Origin: Calidihabitans tengchongensis
Lineage (GTDB): Bacteria > Sysuimicrobiota > Sysuimicrobiia > Sysuimicrobiales > Kaftiobacteriaceae
Assembly (NCBI GenBank): GCA_031459615.1
Contig: JAVKIE010000002.1
Location: 197,987 to 261,986, forward strand
DNA length: 64,000 bases
Reading direction: 5' to 3'
Both the position numbers and the translations under genes were made by a program. This document shows positions 44,174-52,177 of this stretch, one piece after another (position 1 is the stretch's first letter; every line of letters starts with the position of its first letter). The notes below the pieces were generated by a model. It had not been told where the DNA came from. It was given only the letters and a program-made list of their open reading frames with translations, and did no database searches.

Positions 44174-45298
44174 ATGAAAATCCACAGCGTCAGGTGCCGC
44201 ATGCTGCAGGCGACGGTGCCGACTCCCCTGCAGTTCGGGATCGGGGCCTTCCCCACGTTTGCGGCCACGCTGGTGGAGGTGAGGACCGACGACGGGCTGG
44301 TCGGGGTGGGCGAGTGTATCGTGCGGCGCGCGCCCCAGGTGACCCGGGCCGTGGTGGAACACCTGCTGGCTCCGCTGCTGGTGGGCCGCGACCCTCAGGA
44401 CGCCGAGGGGGTGTGGGACGAGATGTTCCGCCAGTTGCGGGGGTGGGGCCACTACCGGGGCTTCCTCCTCGAAGCCATCAGCGGTGTGGACATCGCCCTG
44501 TGGGACATCCTGGGCAAGGCGGCCGGGCTGCCGGTGTACAAGGTCCTGCAGGGCGCGGGGAGGGATCGGGTCCCCTGCTACGCGTCCTCGGTGTATTTCG
44601 CCGACATCGAGCAGATGGTGTCCCAGGCCGTCCAGCAGGTGGACGCGGGCCACACGGCTGTGAAAGTCAAGATCGGCCGCCCGCCCGAGCTGGGGGGCCG
44701 CCGGGCGGATGTGGAGTCGGTGCGGGCGATCCGGGAGGCGGTGGGGCCGCGGGTGGACATCATGCTGGACGTCAACAGCGCCTACGATGCGGCCACCGCC
44801 ATCGCGGTCTGCCGACAGCTGGCCGACCTGGACATCGCGTGGATCGAGGAACCCGTTCCCCCCGACGACCTGGACGGCTACGCCCGGGTGCGGGCCGGCC
44901 AGCCCATTCCCGTGGCGGCCGGGGAGAGCGAGTTCGGCGTGTTCGGGTTCCGGGAGCTGATCCGCCGGGGGGCGGTGGACATCGTGCAGCCCGACGTGGC
45001 CCGGGTGGGCGGCTTCACCGCCGCGCGCCGGGTCGGCGCGCTGGTGCACGCCCACAACCTGCGCTACGCCCCCCACACGGGCTTTTCCGCCGGCGTCTCC
45101 CACCTGGCGGCCCTCCACGTGGCCGCCAGCGTCCCCAACCTGATGACCTACGAGTACTTCTTCGCCCCCAACCCCCTGCGGGATCTGTTCACCGAGCCCT
45201 TCCCCCGGCCCCGGGACGGCATGATCGACGTCCCGCGGCGGCCGGGATTGGGTCTGGACCTGGACCCGGAGGTGGTGGAGCGGTTTGAAGTAAGATAG
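44174..45298 (+). CDS. Mandelate racemase/muconate lactonizing enzyme family protein
   Basis: A 374-residue enolase-superfamily enzyme of the mandelate-racemase type. The first base motif is K164-x-K166 (KVKIG), metal ligands are D199, E225 and E251, and the His-Asp pair is D274 (QPDVARVGG) and H301 (YAPHTG). The substrate is probably an acid sugar or related hydroxy acid, and dehydratase activity is as likely as racemisation. It has no clear partner genes. It follows cofE after a 90-base gap with repeat units. The ATG follows GGGGGAGAGAGGGT. Confidence 0.88.
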   Translation: MKIHSVRCRMLQATVPTPLQFGIGAFPTFAATLVEVRTDDGLVGVGECIVRRAPQVTRAVVEHLLAPLLVGRDPQDAEGVWDEMFRQLRGWGHYRGFLLEAISGVDIALWDILGKAAGLPVYKVLQGAGRDRVPCYASSVYFADIEQMVSQAVQQVDAGHTAVKVKIGRPPELGGRRADVESVRAIREAVGPRVDIMLDVNSAYDAATAIAVCRQLADLDIAWIEEPVPPDDLDGYARVRAGQPIPVAAGESEFGVFGFRELIRRGAVDIVQPDVARVGGFTAARRVGALVHAHNLRYAPHTGFSAGVSHLAALHVAASVPNLMTYEYFFAPNPLRDLFTEPFPRPRDGMIDVPRRPGLGLDLDPEVVERFEVR

Positions 45299-45335
45299 AG
45301 GCGGGACCGCGGACACCCTCTGCACCGACTGGCCT

Positions 45336-45368
45336 CCCCTCTCCCGCCGGGGAGGGGGCGAGGTGAGG
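45336..45368. repeat. CCCCTCTCCC...GGGAGGGGG hairpin repeat
   Basis: CCCCTCTCCCGCCGGGGAGG followed by GGGCGAGGTGAGG. It resembles the CCCTCTCCC/GGGAGAGGG hairpins widespread in bacterial intergenic DNA and could act as a terminator-like hairpin without a T-run. Confidence 0.6.
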
Positions 45369-45381
45369 GGCCGACGACGCG

Positions 45382-46353
45382 ATGCCTGCGAACCTCACCC
45401 CCGAATACCTCGATGCCGAGAGCCGCTTCCGGGCGGCCGCCACGCCCGAGGAGAAACTGGCGGCGCTGGAGCAGATGCTCGCCACCATCCCCAAGCACAA
45501 GGGCACCGAGAAGATGCAGGCCGATATCAAGCGGCGCATTGCCAAGCTGCGCGCCCAGATGCAGCAGCGCCGCGCGTCCGGCCGGGGCCGCCCCTTCTAC
45601 CACATCGAGCGGGAGGGCGCCGGGCAGGTGGTGCTGGTGGGTCCGCCCAACGCCGGCAAGTCGTCCCTCCTGCGGGCGCTGACCAACGCGTCGCCGGAGG
45701 TGGCGCCCTATCCGCTCACCACCCGGGTCCCGCTGCCGGGAATGATGCCCTTCGAGAACGTGCAGGTGCAGCTGGTGGACCTCCCGGCGGTCAGCGTGGA
45801 GTTCGACGTGGGATGGCTGTACGGGATCATCCGCACCGCCGACGCCGCCGCCCTGGTGGTGGACCTGGCGACCGATGATGTGCTGACCCAGATCGACCAG
45901 GTGCGGGACCTGCTGGCCCGCGCGCGGATCCGGCTGGTCCGCGAACCCCGCCAGCCGGGCGAGATCCGCGCGCTGGCGGTGGCCAACAAGCTGGACGCCC
46001 CCGGCGCCGCCTCCCGCCTGGCCCTGGTGGAAGAGTACCTGGGCGGGGCGCTGCCGGTGATCCCGGTGTCGGCGGAGCAGGGGACGGGGTTGGAGGGGCT
46101 GCGCCAGGCCCTGTTCCAGCTGCTGGGCGTCATCCGGGTCTACAGCAAGCCGCCCGGGCGGAAGGTGGACACCAGCGCCCCGTTCATCCTGCGGCGGGGC
46201 GCGACGGTCCTGGACGCCGCCGAGGCGATCCACAAGGAGCTGGCCGCGCGCCTGCGGTATGCCCGGTTGTGGGGGCGCACCGAGTTCTCGGGACAGATGG
46301 TGGGACGCCACCACGTCCTGGAGGATGGCGACATCATCGAGCTGCACTGGTAG
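45382..46353 (+). CDS. OBG/DRG-like GTPase with C-terminal TGS domain
   Basis: A 323-residue GTPase. A helical N-terminal region (~1-75) is followed by the G domain with Walker A GPPNAGKSS (87-95), the switch region PYPLTTRVPLPGMM, G3-like DLPA and G4 NKLD. A C-terminal TGS domain (~250-323) has TVLDAAEAIHKELAARL and ends HHVLEDGDIIELHW. The layout is that of archaeal/eukaryal DRG proteins, which are uncommon in bacteria. RNA or ribosome binding is likely. The MBL gene follows after a family A tract. Confidence 0.88.
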   Translation: MPANLTPEYLDAESRFRAAATPEEKLAALEQMLATIPKHKGTEKMQADIKRRIAKLRAQMQQRRASGRGRPFYHIEREGAGQVVLVGPPNAGKSSLLRALTNASPEVAPYPLTTRVPLPGMMPFENVQVQLVDLPAVSVEFDVGWLYGIIRTADAAALVVDLATDDVLTQIDQVRDLLARARIRLVREPRQPGEIRALAVANKLDAPGAASRLALVEEYLGGALPVIPVSAEQGTGLEGLRQALFQLLGVIRVYSKPPGRKVDTSAPFILRRGATVLDAAEAIHKELAARLRYARLWGRTEFSGQMVGRHHVLEDGDIIELHW

Positions 46354-46393
46354 AGGGAAGAGGGAAGAGGGAAGAGGGAAGAGGGAAAAGGGG
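46353..46393. repeat. Purine-tract repeat (family A)
   Basis: Four GAGGGAA-type heptamers in tandem followed by GAGGGAAAAGGGGGGAGGG. Its end supplies the ribosome site of the next gene. Confidence 0.8.
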
Positions 46394-46401
46394 GGAGGGC
46401 G

Positions 46402-47061
46402 ATGAGGCTCACGTACTACGGGCACGCCACATTCCTGCTGGAGTCCGATGAGACGTCGATTCTCATCGACCCGTTCAACGAGCAGGTCGGCTACCCGCTC
46501 CCCGACGTGCGCCCCACGGCGGTCACGGTCTCCCACGAGCACTTCGACCACAACCACGTGCGGGTCGCCAAGGGCTCCCCCCGGATCATCCGGGGGCTGC
46601 GGGAGGAGGGCCGGGACTGGGCGCAGGTGGCCGAACAGGTGGGGCCGGTGCGCATCAGCACCGTTCCCTGCCATCACGACACCAGCGGCGGGTCCGAGCG
46701 GGGAAAGAACGCCATCTTCATCTTCGAGGCTGAGGGGCTGCGGGTGGTGCACGTGGGTGACCTGGGCCACACCCTCACCCCGCAGCAGGTCTCCGCCGTC
46801 GGGCGGCCCGATGCCCTGATGATTCCCGTGGGCGGATACTACACCATCGGACCGAAGGAAGCCGACACGGTGATCGCGCAGCTCGCCCCGCGGGTGGTGA
46901 TCCCCATGCACTACAAGACGGCGGCCAACACAGACTGGCCCATCGGCCCCCTGGAGGACTTCCTGCGGGGCAAGACCCGGGTGCGGCAGGTGGGGCACTC
47001 CACCATCCTCAGCCGCGAGGCCCTGCCCGCCGAGCAGGAGATCTGGGTGATGTCGCCCTGA
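46402..47061 (+). CDS. Metallo-beta-lactamase-fold hydrolase (UPF0173-like)
   Basis: A 219-residue MBL-fold protein of the UlaG/UPF0173 type. The metal motif is HEHFDH, with CHHD, VHVGDLGH and a late PMHYKT providing further ligands. It could act on phosphodiesters or lactones, and the substrate is unknown. The ATG lies just after the family A tract, whose GGGGGGAGGG serves as ribosome site. The stop faces a family B array shared with pepA. Confidence 0.9.
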   Translation: MRLTYYGHATFLLESDETSILIDPFNEQVGYPLPDVRPTAVTVSHEHFDHNHVRVAKGSPRIIRGLREEGRDWAQVAEQVGPVRISTVPCHHDTSGGSERGKNAIFIFEAEGLRVVHVGDLGHTLTPQQVSAVGRPDALMIPVGGYYTIGPKEADTVIAQLAPRVVIPMHYKTAANTDWPIGPLEDFLRGKTRVRQVGHSTILSREALPAEQEIWVMSP

Positions 47062-47064
47062 CCG

Positions 47065-47155
47065 TCAATCTCCCGATCGTCTCAATCTCCCCGATCCCTA
47101 CAGCGGATGGGGCGGATCGGGTAGATTGGGAAGATCGGGTGGATTGAGGAAGTAT
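47065..47155. repeat. Inverted CAATCTnCnCGATC array (family B), copy 3
   Basis: The left arm has TCAATCTCCCGATC and TCAATCTCCCCGATCC. The right arm has GGATCGGGTAGATTGGGAAG and GATCGGGTGGATTGAGG. It lies across the convergent ends of the MBL and pepA genes. Confidence 0.88.
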
Positions 47156-48615
47156 AAAAGGGTCCGGACGCCGTACCCGGTGGCGCCTTTGGGCAGGTAG
47201 GGGCCCGTCCCCTCCTCCTTCTCCAGGAAGGCGGTGGGCGCGATGTCCAGGTGCGCCCAGGGCCGCCCGCCCACGAACTCGCGCAGGAAGATGGCCCCCT
47301 TCTGCGCTCCCCCGTAGCGGGACGAGCCGGAGTTCCGCAGGTCGGCCACCGGGCTGCGCATGTCCTCCAGGTACTCGTCGTACAGCGGCAGCTGCCACAG
47401 CCGCTCCCCGGCCCGGGACGCCGCCTGGAGCAGGCGGTCCACCAACGCCTGGTTGTTGCCCATGATCGCCGCCGCCAGGTAGCCCAGCGCCACCATGGCC
47501 GAGCCGGTGAGGGTCGCCAGGTCGACGATCTCGTCGGGCTGCTGTCGGACGGCGTAGGCGAGGGCGTCGGCCAGGATGAGCCGGCCTTCGGCGTCGGTGT
47601 TGGTGATCTCGATGGTGGTGCCGTTGCTGGCCCGCACGATGTCGCCCGGCTTGACGGCGCGGCCGCCGGGCATGTTCTCCACGGCCGGCACCACCCCCAC
47701 CACCCGGACGGGAGGCCGCAGGGCCGGCAGCGCCTGCAGGGTGGCGATCACCGCCGCCCCGCCGGCCATGTCCGCCTTCATCCACTCCAGATCCTGGTGC
47801 TTGAGGTTGAGGCCCCCGCTGTCGAAGCACACGCCCTTGCCCACCAGCGCCACGGTGCGGCGGGCGTCGGCGGGCGCGTACTCCAGGACGATCAGGCGCG
47901 CCGGGTGGTCGCTGCCGGCCGCCACGGCCAGCAGGGCGTTCATGCCGAGCTCCTGCATCTGCGCGGGCTCCAGGATGGTGCACCGCAGTCCGGCCCGCGC
48001 CGCCAGCTGCGCGGCCACGTCCGCCAGCGCCGGAGGGGGCAGCGCGTTGGGAGGTTCGTTGGTCAGGTCCCGGGCCAGGAGGGTGGCCTCGGCGAAGATC
48101 CGGCCGCGGTCGGCGCCCGCCTGCAGGGAGTCCCGGCGGGCGGTGTCGGCGGTCAGCAGGGTGAGGCGGTCGACCCGGCCGCCGTCGTCCCGGCGGTACC
48201 GGGAGAACCTGTACGCACCCAGCAGGGCTCCCTCCGCCTGGGCCTGACCGACCGCGTCGGCGGGGAGGATGTCGTCATCGGCCAGGGCCACGTGTGCCGC
48301 GTGGGCCTGGGCCGCCCGGCGAACGACGGCCGCAGACGCCCGCCGCACGGTCTCGGCGGTGACCGCGTCGGGCGCTCCCATGCCCACGGCGATGATCCGG
48401 CGGGCGGGGATCCGTCCGTGGGTGTGCAGGACCAGGGTGGCGGCCGCCGTGGCCTCGAACTTCTCCTCGGCCAGGGCGGCGGCCAGCGCGCCGCCGAGGG
48501 CGGCGTCCACCCGGGCCGCAGCGCCCCGCAGGGCTGCCTGGCCGGCGTACACCGCCACCCCCACGGCGTCGCACGGAAACGATTCGGCGGCGCCGGGGAC
48601 GACCACGATCTCCAG
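47098..48615 (-). CDS. pepA: Leucyl aminopeptidase (M17)
   Basis: A 505-residue cytosolic aminopeptidase that needs two metal ions. The signature NTDAEGRL is intact, with KGVCFDSGGLNLK and KADMAGGAAV before it. GTG 48606 is possible, but CTG 48615 fits better: AAAGGAGG ends eight bases upstream and the resulting start (L/M)EIVVVPG matches the family. The final ~15 residues (NPPDLPNLPDPPHPL) are encoded by family B repeat DNA. It may feed on peptides brought in by the ABC systems of the window. Confidence 0.93.
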   Translation of the reverse strand: MEIVVVPGAAESFPCDAVGVAVYAGQAALRGAAARVDAALGGALAAALAEEKFEATAAATLVLHTHGRIPARRIIAVGMGAPDAVTAETVRRASAAVVRRAAQAHAAHVALADDDILPADAVGQAQAEGALLGAYRFSRYRRDDGGRVDRLTLLTADTARRDSLQAGADRGRIFAEATLLARDLTNEPPNALPPPALADVAAQLAARAGLRCTILEPAQMQELGMNALLAVAAGSDHPARLIVLEYAPADARRTVALVGKGVCFDSGGLNLKHQDLEWMKADMAGGAAVIATLQALPALRPPVRVVGVVPAVENMPGGRAVKPGDIVRASNGTTIEITNTDAEGRLILADALAYAVRQQPDEIVDLATLTGSAMVALGYLAAAIMGNNQALVDRLLQAASRAGERLWQLPLYDEYLEDMRSPVADLRNSGSSRYGGAQKGAIFLREFVGGRPWAHLDIAPTAFLEKEEGTGPYLPKGATGYGVRTLLYFLNPPDLPNLPDPPHPL

Positions 48616-48637
48616 GGAACGTCCCTCCTTTCCGCCC

Positions 48638-49618
48638 TTACGGATCGCCGGCGGGGGCGGCCGGGCGGGAGAGAACCTCTCCCACTCCCAGCTCCAGCGC
48701 CCGTTCGTAGGCCACCTTCATGGCGGCCACATCCTCCAGGGCAATGCCCTGGGATTCGAACAGCGTCACCTCGTCGGGCGAGGCGCGCCCGGGTTCCCGC
48801 CCCGCCACGATCCGCGCCAGTTCGGTCACCCTGTCCCACTCCAGCGCTCCGGCCGACACGGCCGCGATCAGGTCGCCGGCTTCCTGGCGGGCCTGCTCCA
48901 GGTCGTCGACGGCGATGCGGTCACAGCGGGACACGGCCGGAACGTCCAGCTCCTGCTTGTGCGCCCAGTTCGACCCGATGGCGTTCACGTGTACGCCGGG
49001 TCGCAGCCACTCGCCCAGCAGCACCGGCTCCCGGGCGGTGGTGGCGGTCACGATGATGTCCACGCCGTCCACCGCGTCGCGGGCCGAGTCGACCGCCACC
49101 ACTTCCGCCCCCAGCTCCTCCACCATCTCCGCCGCAAACTGCTCCCGGCGCTCGGCGGTGCGGCTGTAGCACTTGACCAGGGCCACCGGCCGCACCCGGC
49201 TGATGGCAATCACCTGGCCGCGGGCCTGCCACCCGGTACCGATCACTCCCAGGGAGCCGGCGTCGGGCCGGGCCATGTAGCGGGTGGCCACGGCGCTGGC
49301 CGCCCCGGTGCGCATCTGGCCCAGGCGGGTGGCCTCCATCAGCGCCAGCAGCTCGCCGGTGTCGGTGCTGTACAGCAGTCCGACGAAGCGCGTGCCCGAA
49401 GGGGCGCTGGTGTAGGCCTTCAGCCCCATCACGCCCAGGGGCGGCAGGGCCGCCGACATCACGTGCAGGACCGAGCCGTCGGGATTCTGCACCCGCCGGC
49501 GGGGACGGTTGAGGGCGCGCCCCTGGCCCAGGAGCACGAAGGCCTCCTCCACGGCCGCGATGACCCGGTCCATCTCCAGGACCCGGGCGATGTCGCTCTC
49601 CCGCAGGAACAGGGGCAT
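48638..49618 (-). CDS. Ornithine cyclodeaminase / mu-crystallin family protein
   Basis: A 326-residue NAD(P)-binding enzyme of the OCD/mu-crystallin family. The Rossmann motif is GVIGTGWQARGQ, and the substrate side includes MGLKAY and TRLGQMRTGAASAVATRY. Members deaminate ornithine to proline or reduce cyclic or alpha-imino acids. The early substrate motif is too divergent to choose. It lies 22 bases upstream of pepA on the same strand, suggesting amino acid catabolism. No clear ribosome site precedes ATG 49618. Confidence 0.87.
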   Translation of the reverse strand: MPLFLRESDIARVLEMDRVIAAVEEAFVLLGQGRALNRPRRRVQNPDGSVLHVMSAALPPLGVMGLKAYTSAPSGTRFVGLLYSTDTGELLALMEATRLGQMRTGAASAVATRYMARPDAGSLGVIGTGWQARGQVIAISRVRPVALVKCYSRTAERREQFAAEMVEELGAEVVAVDSARDAVDGVDIIVTATTAREPVLLGEWLRPGVHVNAIGSNWAHKQELDVPAVSRCDRIAVDDLEQARQEAGDLIAAVSAGALEWDRVTELARIVAGREPGRASPDEVTLFESQGIALEDVAAMKVAYERALELGVGEVLSRPAAPAGDP

Positions 49619-49770
49619 GGCGCCGACACCATTTCGCCGTCTGGGGGCGGTCTTCCCGCGGGCCGCCCCGCCCGATCCTCCGCCGCCGGGTCGCCCCGGT
49701 CCCCCGCGGACCCCCAGGGCGGAGGCAGCGGGGTCTGCGGCGAACCGTGTGGCGGAGGAGGTCGTGCCGC

Positions 49771-50973
49771 ATGGTGGTCGACGAGCGCTGGTACCGCCGC
49801 CCGCGGGGCGCCCCGCTGCGCCTGCAGGCCGGAGGCGTGGTGGCCCGCCCCGCCGGAGAGCGTGTCGAGGTGGCGGTCATCCGCGAGGGCCCCCTGGGGC
49901 TGTGGTCGCTGCCCAAGGGTACGGTCGAGGCGGGGGAGACCCTCCCGGAAGCGGCGGGGAGGGAGGTGTCCGAGGAGACCGGTCTGAGCGGGCTCGTGCC
50001 GGCGGGGTTGCTGGACGTCCGGGAGCGGCTGGACGTCACGCGGACGTGGTGGAACCGCACCTATTACTTCCTGTATGTGCTCCGGGCGGACACCGCCGCC
50101 CCCGCCGTGCAGTGGGTGCCCCTGGACGACCTGCCCCCGATGTTCTGGCCGGATCAGCGGGATCTGTTGATCTCCCGCCGCGACGAGATCGTCCGCCGGG
50201 TCAGACATCTCACATCCGGCGGGCAGCTGGCCAGCGTGCAGTTCGCCCGCCAGGCCCCGGCGTACGCCCGCAGCCGCAGCCACCGCGCCGACGCCGACCT
50301 GGACCTGCTGCTGGAGCACCTGCGGCCCGGCCCCGGGGACCGGGTGCTGGACGTGGCTACCGGCACCGGGTTCACCGCGGCGGCGCTGGGACATCGGGCG
50401 GGCCGGGTGGTCGGCGTGGACCTGACCCCCGCCATGCTGGCCGAAGCCCGGCGCCTGGCGGTGCGGGCGGACTGGGTCGCCGGCGACGCCCACCTCCTGC
50501 CATTTGCCGACGGGTCGTTCACGGTGGTGGCTTGCCGGCGCGCCCCACACCACTTCGCTGACCTGCCGCGCGCCGTGGATGAGATGCTCCGGGTCCTGAC
50601 CCCGGGCGGTCGCCTGGGGATCGCCGACCAGGTGCCCCCCGACGACCCCGCCGGAGAGTGCCTGATGGAGACCCTCGAGGTCCTCCGGGATCCCAGCCAC
50701 GCCCGTGCCCTGCCGGCCCGGCGGTGGGTGGCCCTGCTGGAAGGGCGGGGGGTGCGCCTGATCTGCGTGCGGGAGGTGTCCCGCCGGCTGACCCTGTCCC
50801 GGTGGCTGGCACTGGCCGGCGCGGACCCCGTGCGCGAGGCGGCCGTCAGGGACACCCTGGCCCGGGCCCCGCGGGCCGCCCGCGACCAGATCGGCTACCG
50901 CCGCTGGCCGCAGCCGTCGTTTCTCAAGCGCTGGGTCGTCGTGGTGGGCCACAAGGTCGTGGCCGACGACTAG
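49771..50973 (+). CDS. Nudix hydrolase-SAM methyltransferase fusion
   Basis: A 400-residue protein joining two enzymes in one frame. Residues ~1-145 are a Nudix domain with a complete box, GTVEAGETLPEAAGREVSEETGL (50-72, pattern Gx5Ex7REVxEExG). Residues ~155-400 are a class I methyltransferase with VLDVATGTGFTAAA (192-204), VGVDLTPAMLAEAR and a UbiE-like body. No stop or start signal interrupts the junction near QLASVQFARQAPAY. ATG 49771 has GGAGGAGG nine bases upstream. The functional link is unknown. The Nudix domain may clear an oxidised or pyrophosphate by-product, or the fusion may only ensure co-expression. Confidence 0.88.
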   Translation: MVVDERWYRRPRGAPLRLQAGGVVARPAGERVEVAVIREGPLGLWSLPKGTVEAGETLPEAAGREVSEETGLSGLVPAGLLDVRERLDVTRTWWNRTYYFLYVLRADTAAPAVQWVPLDDLPPMFWPDQRDLLISRRDEIVRRVRHLTSGGQLASVQFARQAPAYARSRSHRADADLDLLLEHLRPGPGDRVLDVATGTGFTAAALGHRAGRVVGVDLTPAMLAEARRLAVRADWVAGDAHLLPFADGSFTVVACRRAPHHFADLPRAVDEMLRVLTPGGRLGIADQVPPDDPAGECLMETLEVLRDPSHARALPARRWVALLEGRGVRLICVREVSRRLTLSRWLALAGADPVREAAVRDTLARAPRAARDQIGYRRWPQPSFLKRWVVVVGHKVVADD

Positions 50974-51005
50974 GGCTGTCGCCTGGGCCCGGGGGTCCTG
51001 GGCCT

Positions 51006-51089
51006 GGGGGTCTGTCCCCCGTGGGGTCTGTCCCCCGTGGGGTCTGTCCCCAGTCCCCCGGGGTCTGTCCCCACCGAGGTCTGTCCCCC
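51006..51089. repeat. Five GGGGTCTGTCCCC palindromic units
   Basis: Units at 51006-51020, 51023-51036, 51039-51051, 51060-51072 and a slightly altered one at 51076-51089. Each is an inverted repeat around TCTG. A related GGGGGGACAGAG follows at ~51154-51165. The array fills the gap between the Nudix fusion and the sugar ABC operon. Confidence 0.9.
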
Positions 51090-51235
51090 TGGCAGACGAT
51101 TCGGGGCCTTCCGGATGCGGTCACAAGCCCGTGAGGATGCAAAAAGGTGACAGTGGGGGGACAGAGAATCTTCCGGTACCGGTTACGGACGGGGACGATC
51201 CCGTATCGCCTCGCCCGTGGGTGGGGAGAGGCACT

Positions 51236-52177
51236 GTGAAGTCCTCGCTAACCGTCGTACGCCCGGTCACCGACGTCCTGGCCCAGGGGAGGCGGTGGGT
51301 GAGCCGGGAGCAGGTGCTGGGGCCCGCGCTGGTGGCTCCGGCGTTTGCGTACGTGGCCCTGCTGGTGGGCTTTCCCTTCCTGTTTGCGCTGTACCTCAGC
51401 CTGACCGACGCCACCACCGGCAACCCCTACGGATCGTTCGTGGGGGTGAAGAACTTCGTCGAGATCGTCCAGGACCCCACCTTCCGCCGCGCCCTGCGCA
51501 ACACCTTCGTGTTCACGCTGTCCTCCCAGGCGGCCGTGGTGGTCCTGGCCAAGGTCCTGGCCATGACCCTGCAGGGGGTCCGCCGGGGGCGGGGGATCCT
51601 GCTGTTCCTGCTCCTGCTGCCGTGGGTGGCGCCGGTCTCCCTGGCCACCATCGGGTGGCTGTGGATCCTGCACGCCCGGTTCAGCGTCATCGACTGGGTG
51701 CTGTGGCAGGTGGGCCTGCTGCCGCCCAACACCAACATGTTCTGGCTGGGCCGGCCCGACCTGGCCATGCTCTCGGTGGTCATCGTGCACGTGTGGCGGA
51801 TGCTGCCCTTTGCCACGGTGGTCCTGCTGGCCGGGCTGGCCTCGCTGCCCCAGGACGTGATGGACCAGGCCATCGTGGACGGGGCGGGGTTCTGGCGGCG
51901 GCTGTTCTCGGTGCAGATTCCCCTGATGCTGCCGGTGATCAGCGTGGCGGTCCTGTTCGGGACGGTCTTCACCTTCACCGACATGGCGGTGGTCTACGTC
52001 CTGACCCGGGGCGGCCCCTTCGACACCACCCAGGTCCTGTCCAGCCTGGCGTTCTTCAAGGGCATCGTGGGCGGCAACCTGAGCGTGGGCGCGGCCATCT
52101 CCCTGTTCCTGTTCCCGGTCCTGTTCGCCACCGTGGTGCTGATCCTGCAGGTCGCCCGGAGGGCGGAGGTGACCTGA
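51236..52177 (+). CDS. Sugar-type ABC transporter permease (MalF/UgpA-like)
   Basis: A 313-residue permease with six membrane segments (the first at ~25-45). It has the ATPase-contact EAA-type loop DVMDQAIVDGAGFWRRLFSVQIPL. GTG 51236 is chosen since GGGGAGAGG lies five bases upstream; the longer frame would read the repeat region. It overlaps the next permease gene by one base (TGATG). No MalK-type ATPase is encoded in this cluster, so a shared ATPase elsewhere is likely. Confidence 0.92.
   Translation: MKSSLTVVRPVTDVLAQGRRWVSREQVLGPALVAPAFAYVALLVGFPFLFALYLSLTDATTGNPYGSFVGVKNFVEIVQDPTFRRALRNTFVFTLSSQAAVVVLAKVLAMTLQGVRRGRGILLFLLLLPWVAPVSLATIGWLWILHARFSVIDWVLWQVGLLPPNTNMFWLGRPDLAMLSVVIVHVWRMLPFATVVLLAGLASLPQDVMDQAIVDGAGFWRRLFSVQIPLMLPVISVAVLFGTVFTFTDMAVVYVLTRGGPFDTTQVLSSLAFFKGIVGGNLSVGAAISLFLFPVLFATVVLILQVARRAEVT

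Noticed and set aside
51131..51235. N-terminal extension of the first sugar permease
   Set aside because: The extra residues read repeat-flanking DNA, and GTG 51236 has a proper ribosome site and gives the family start.
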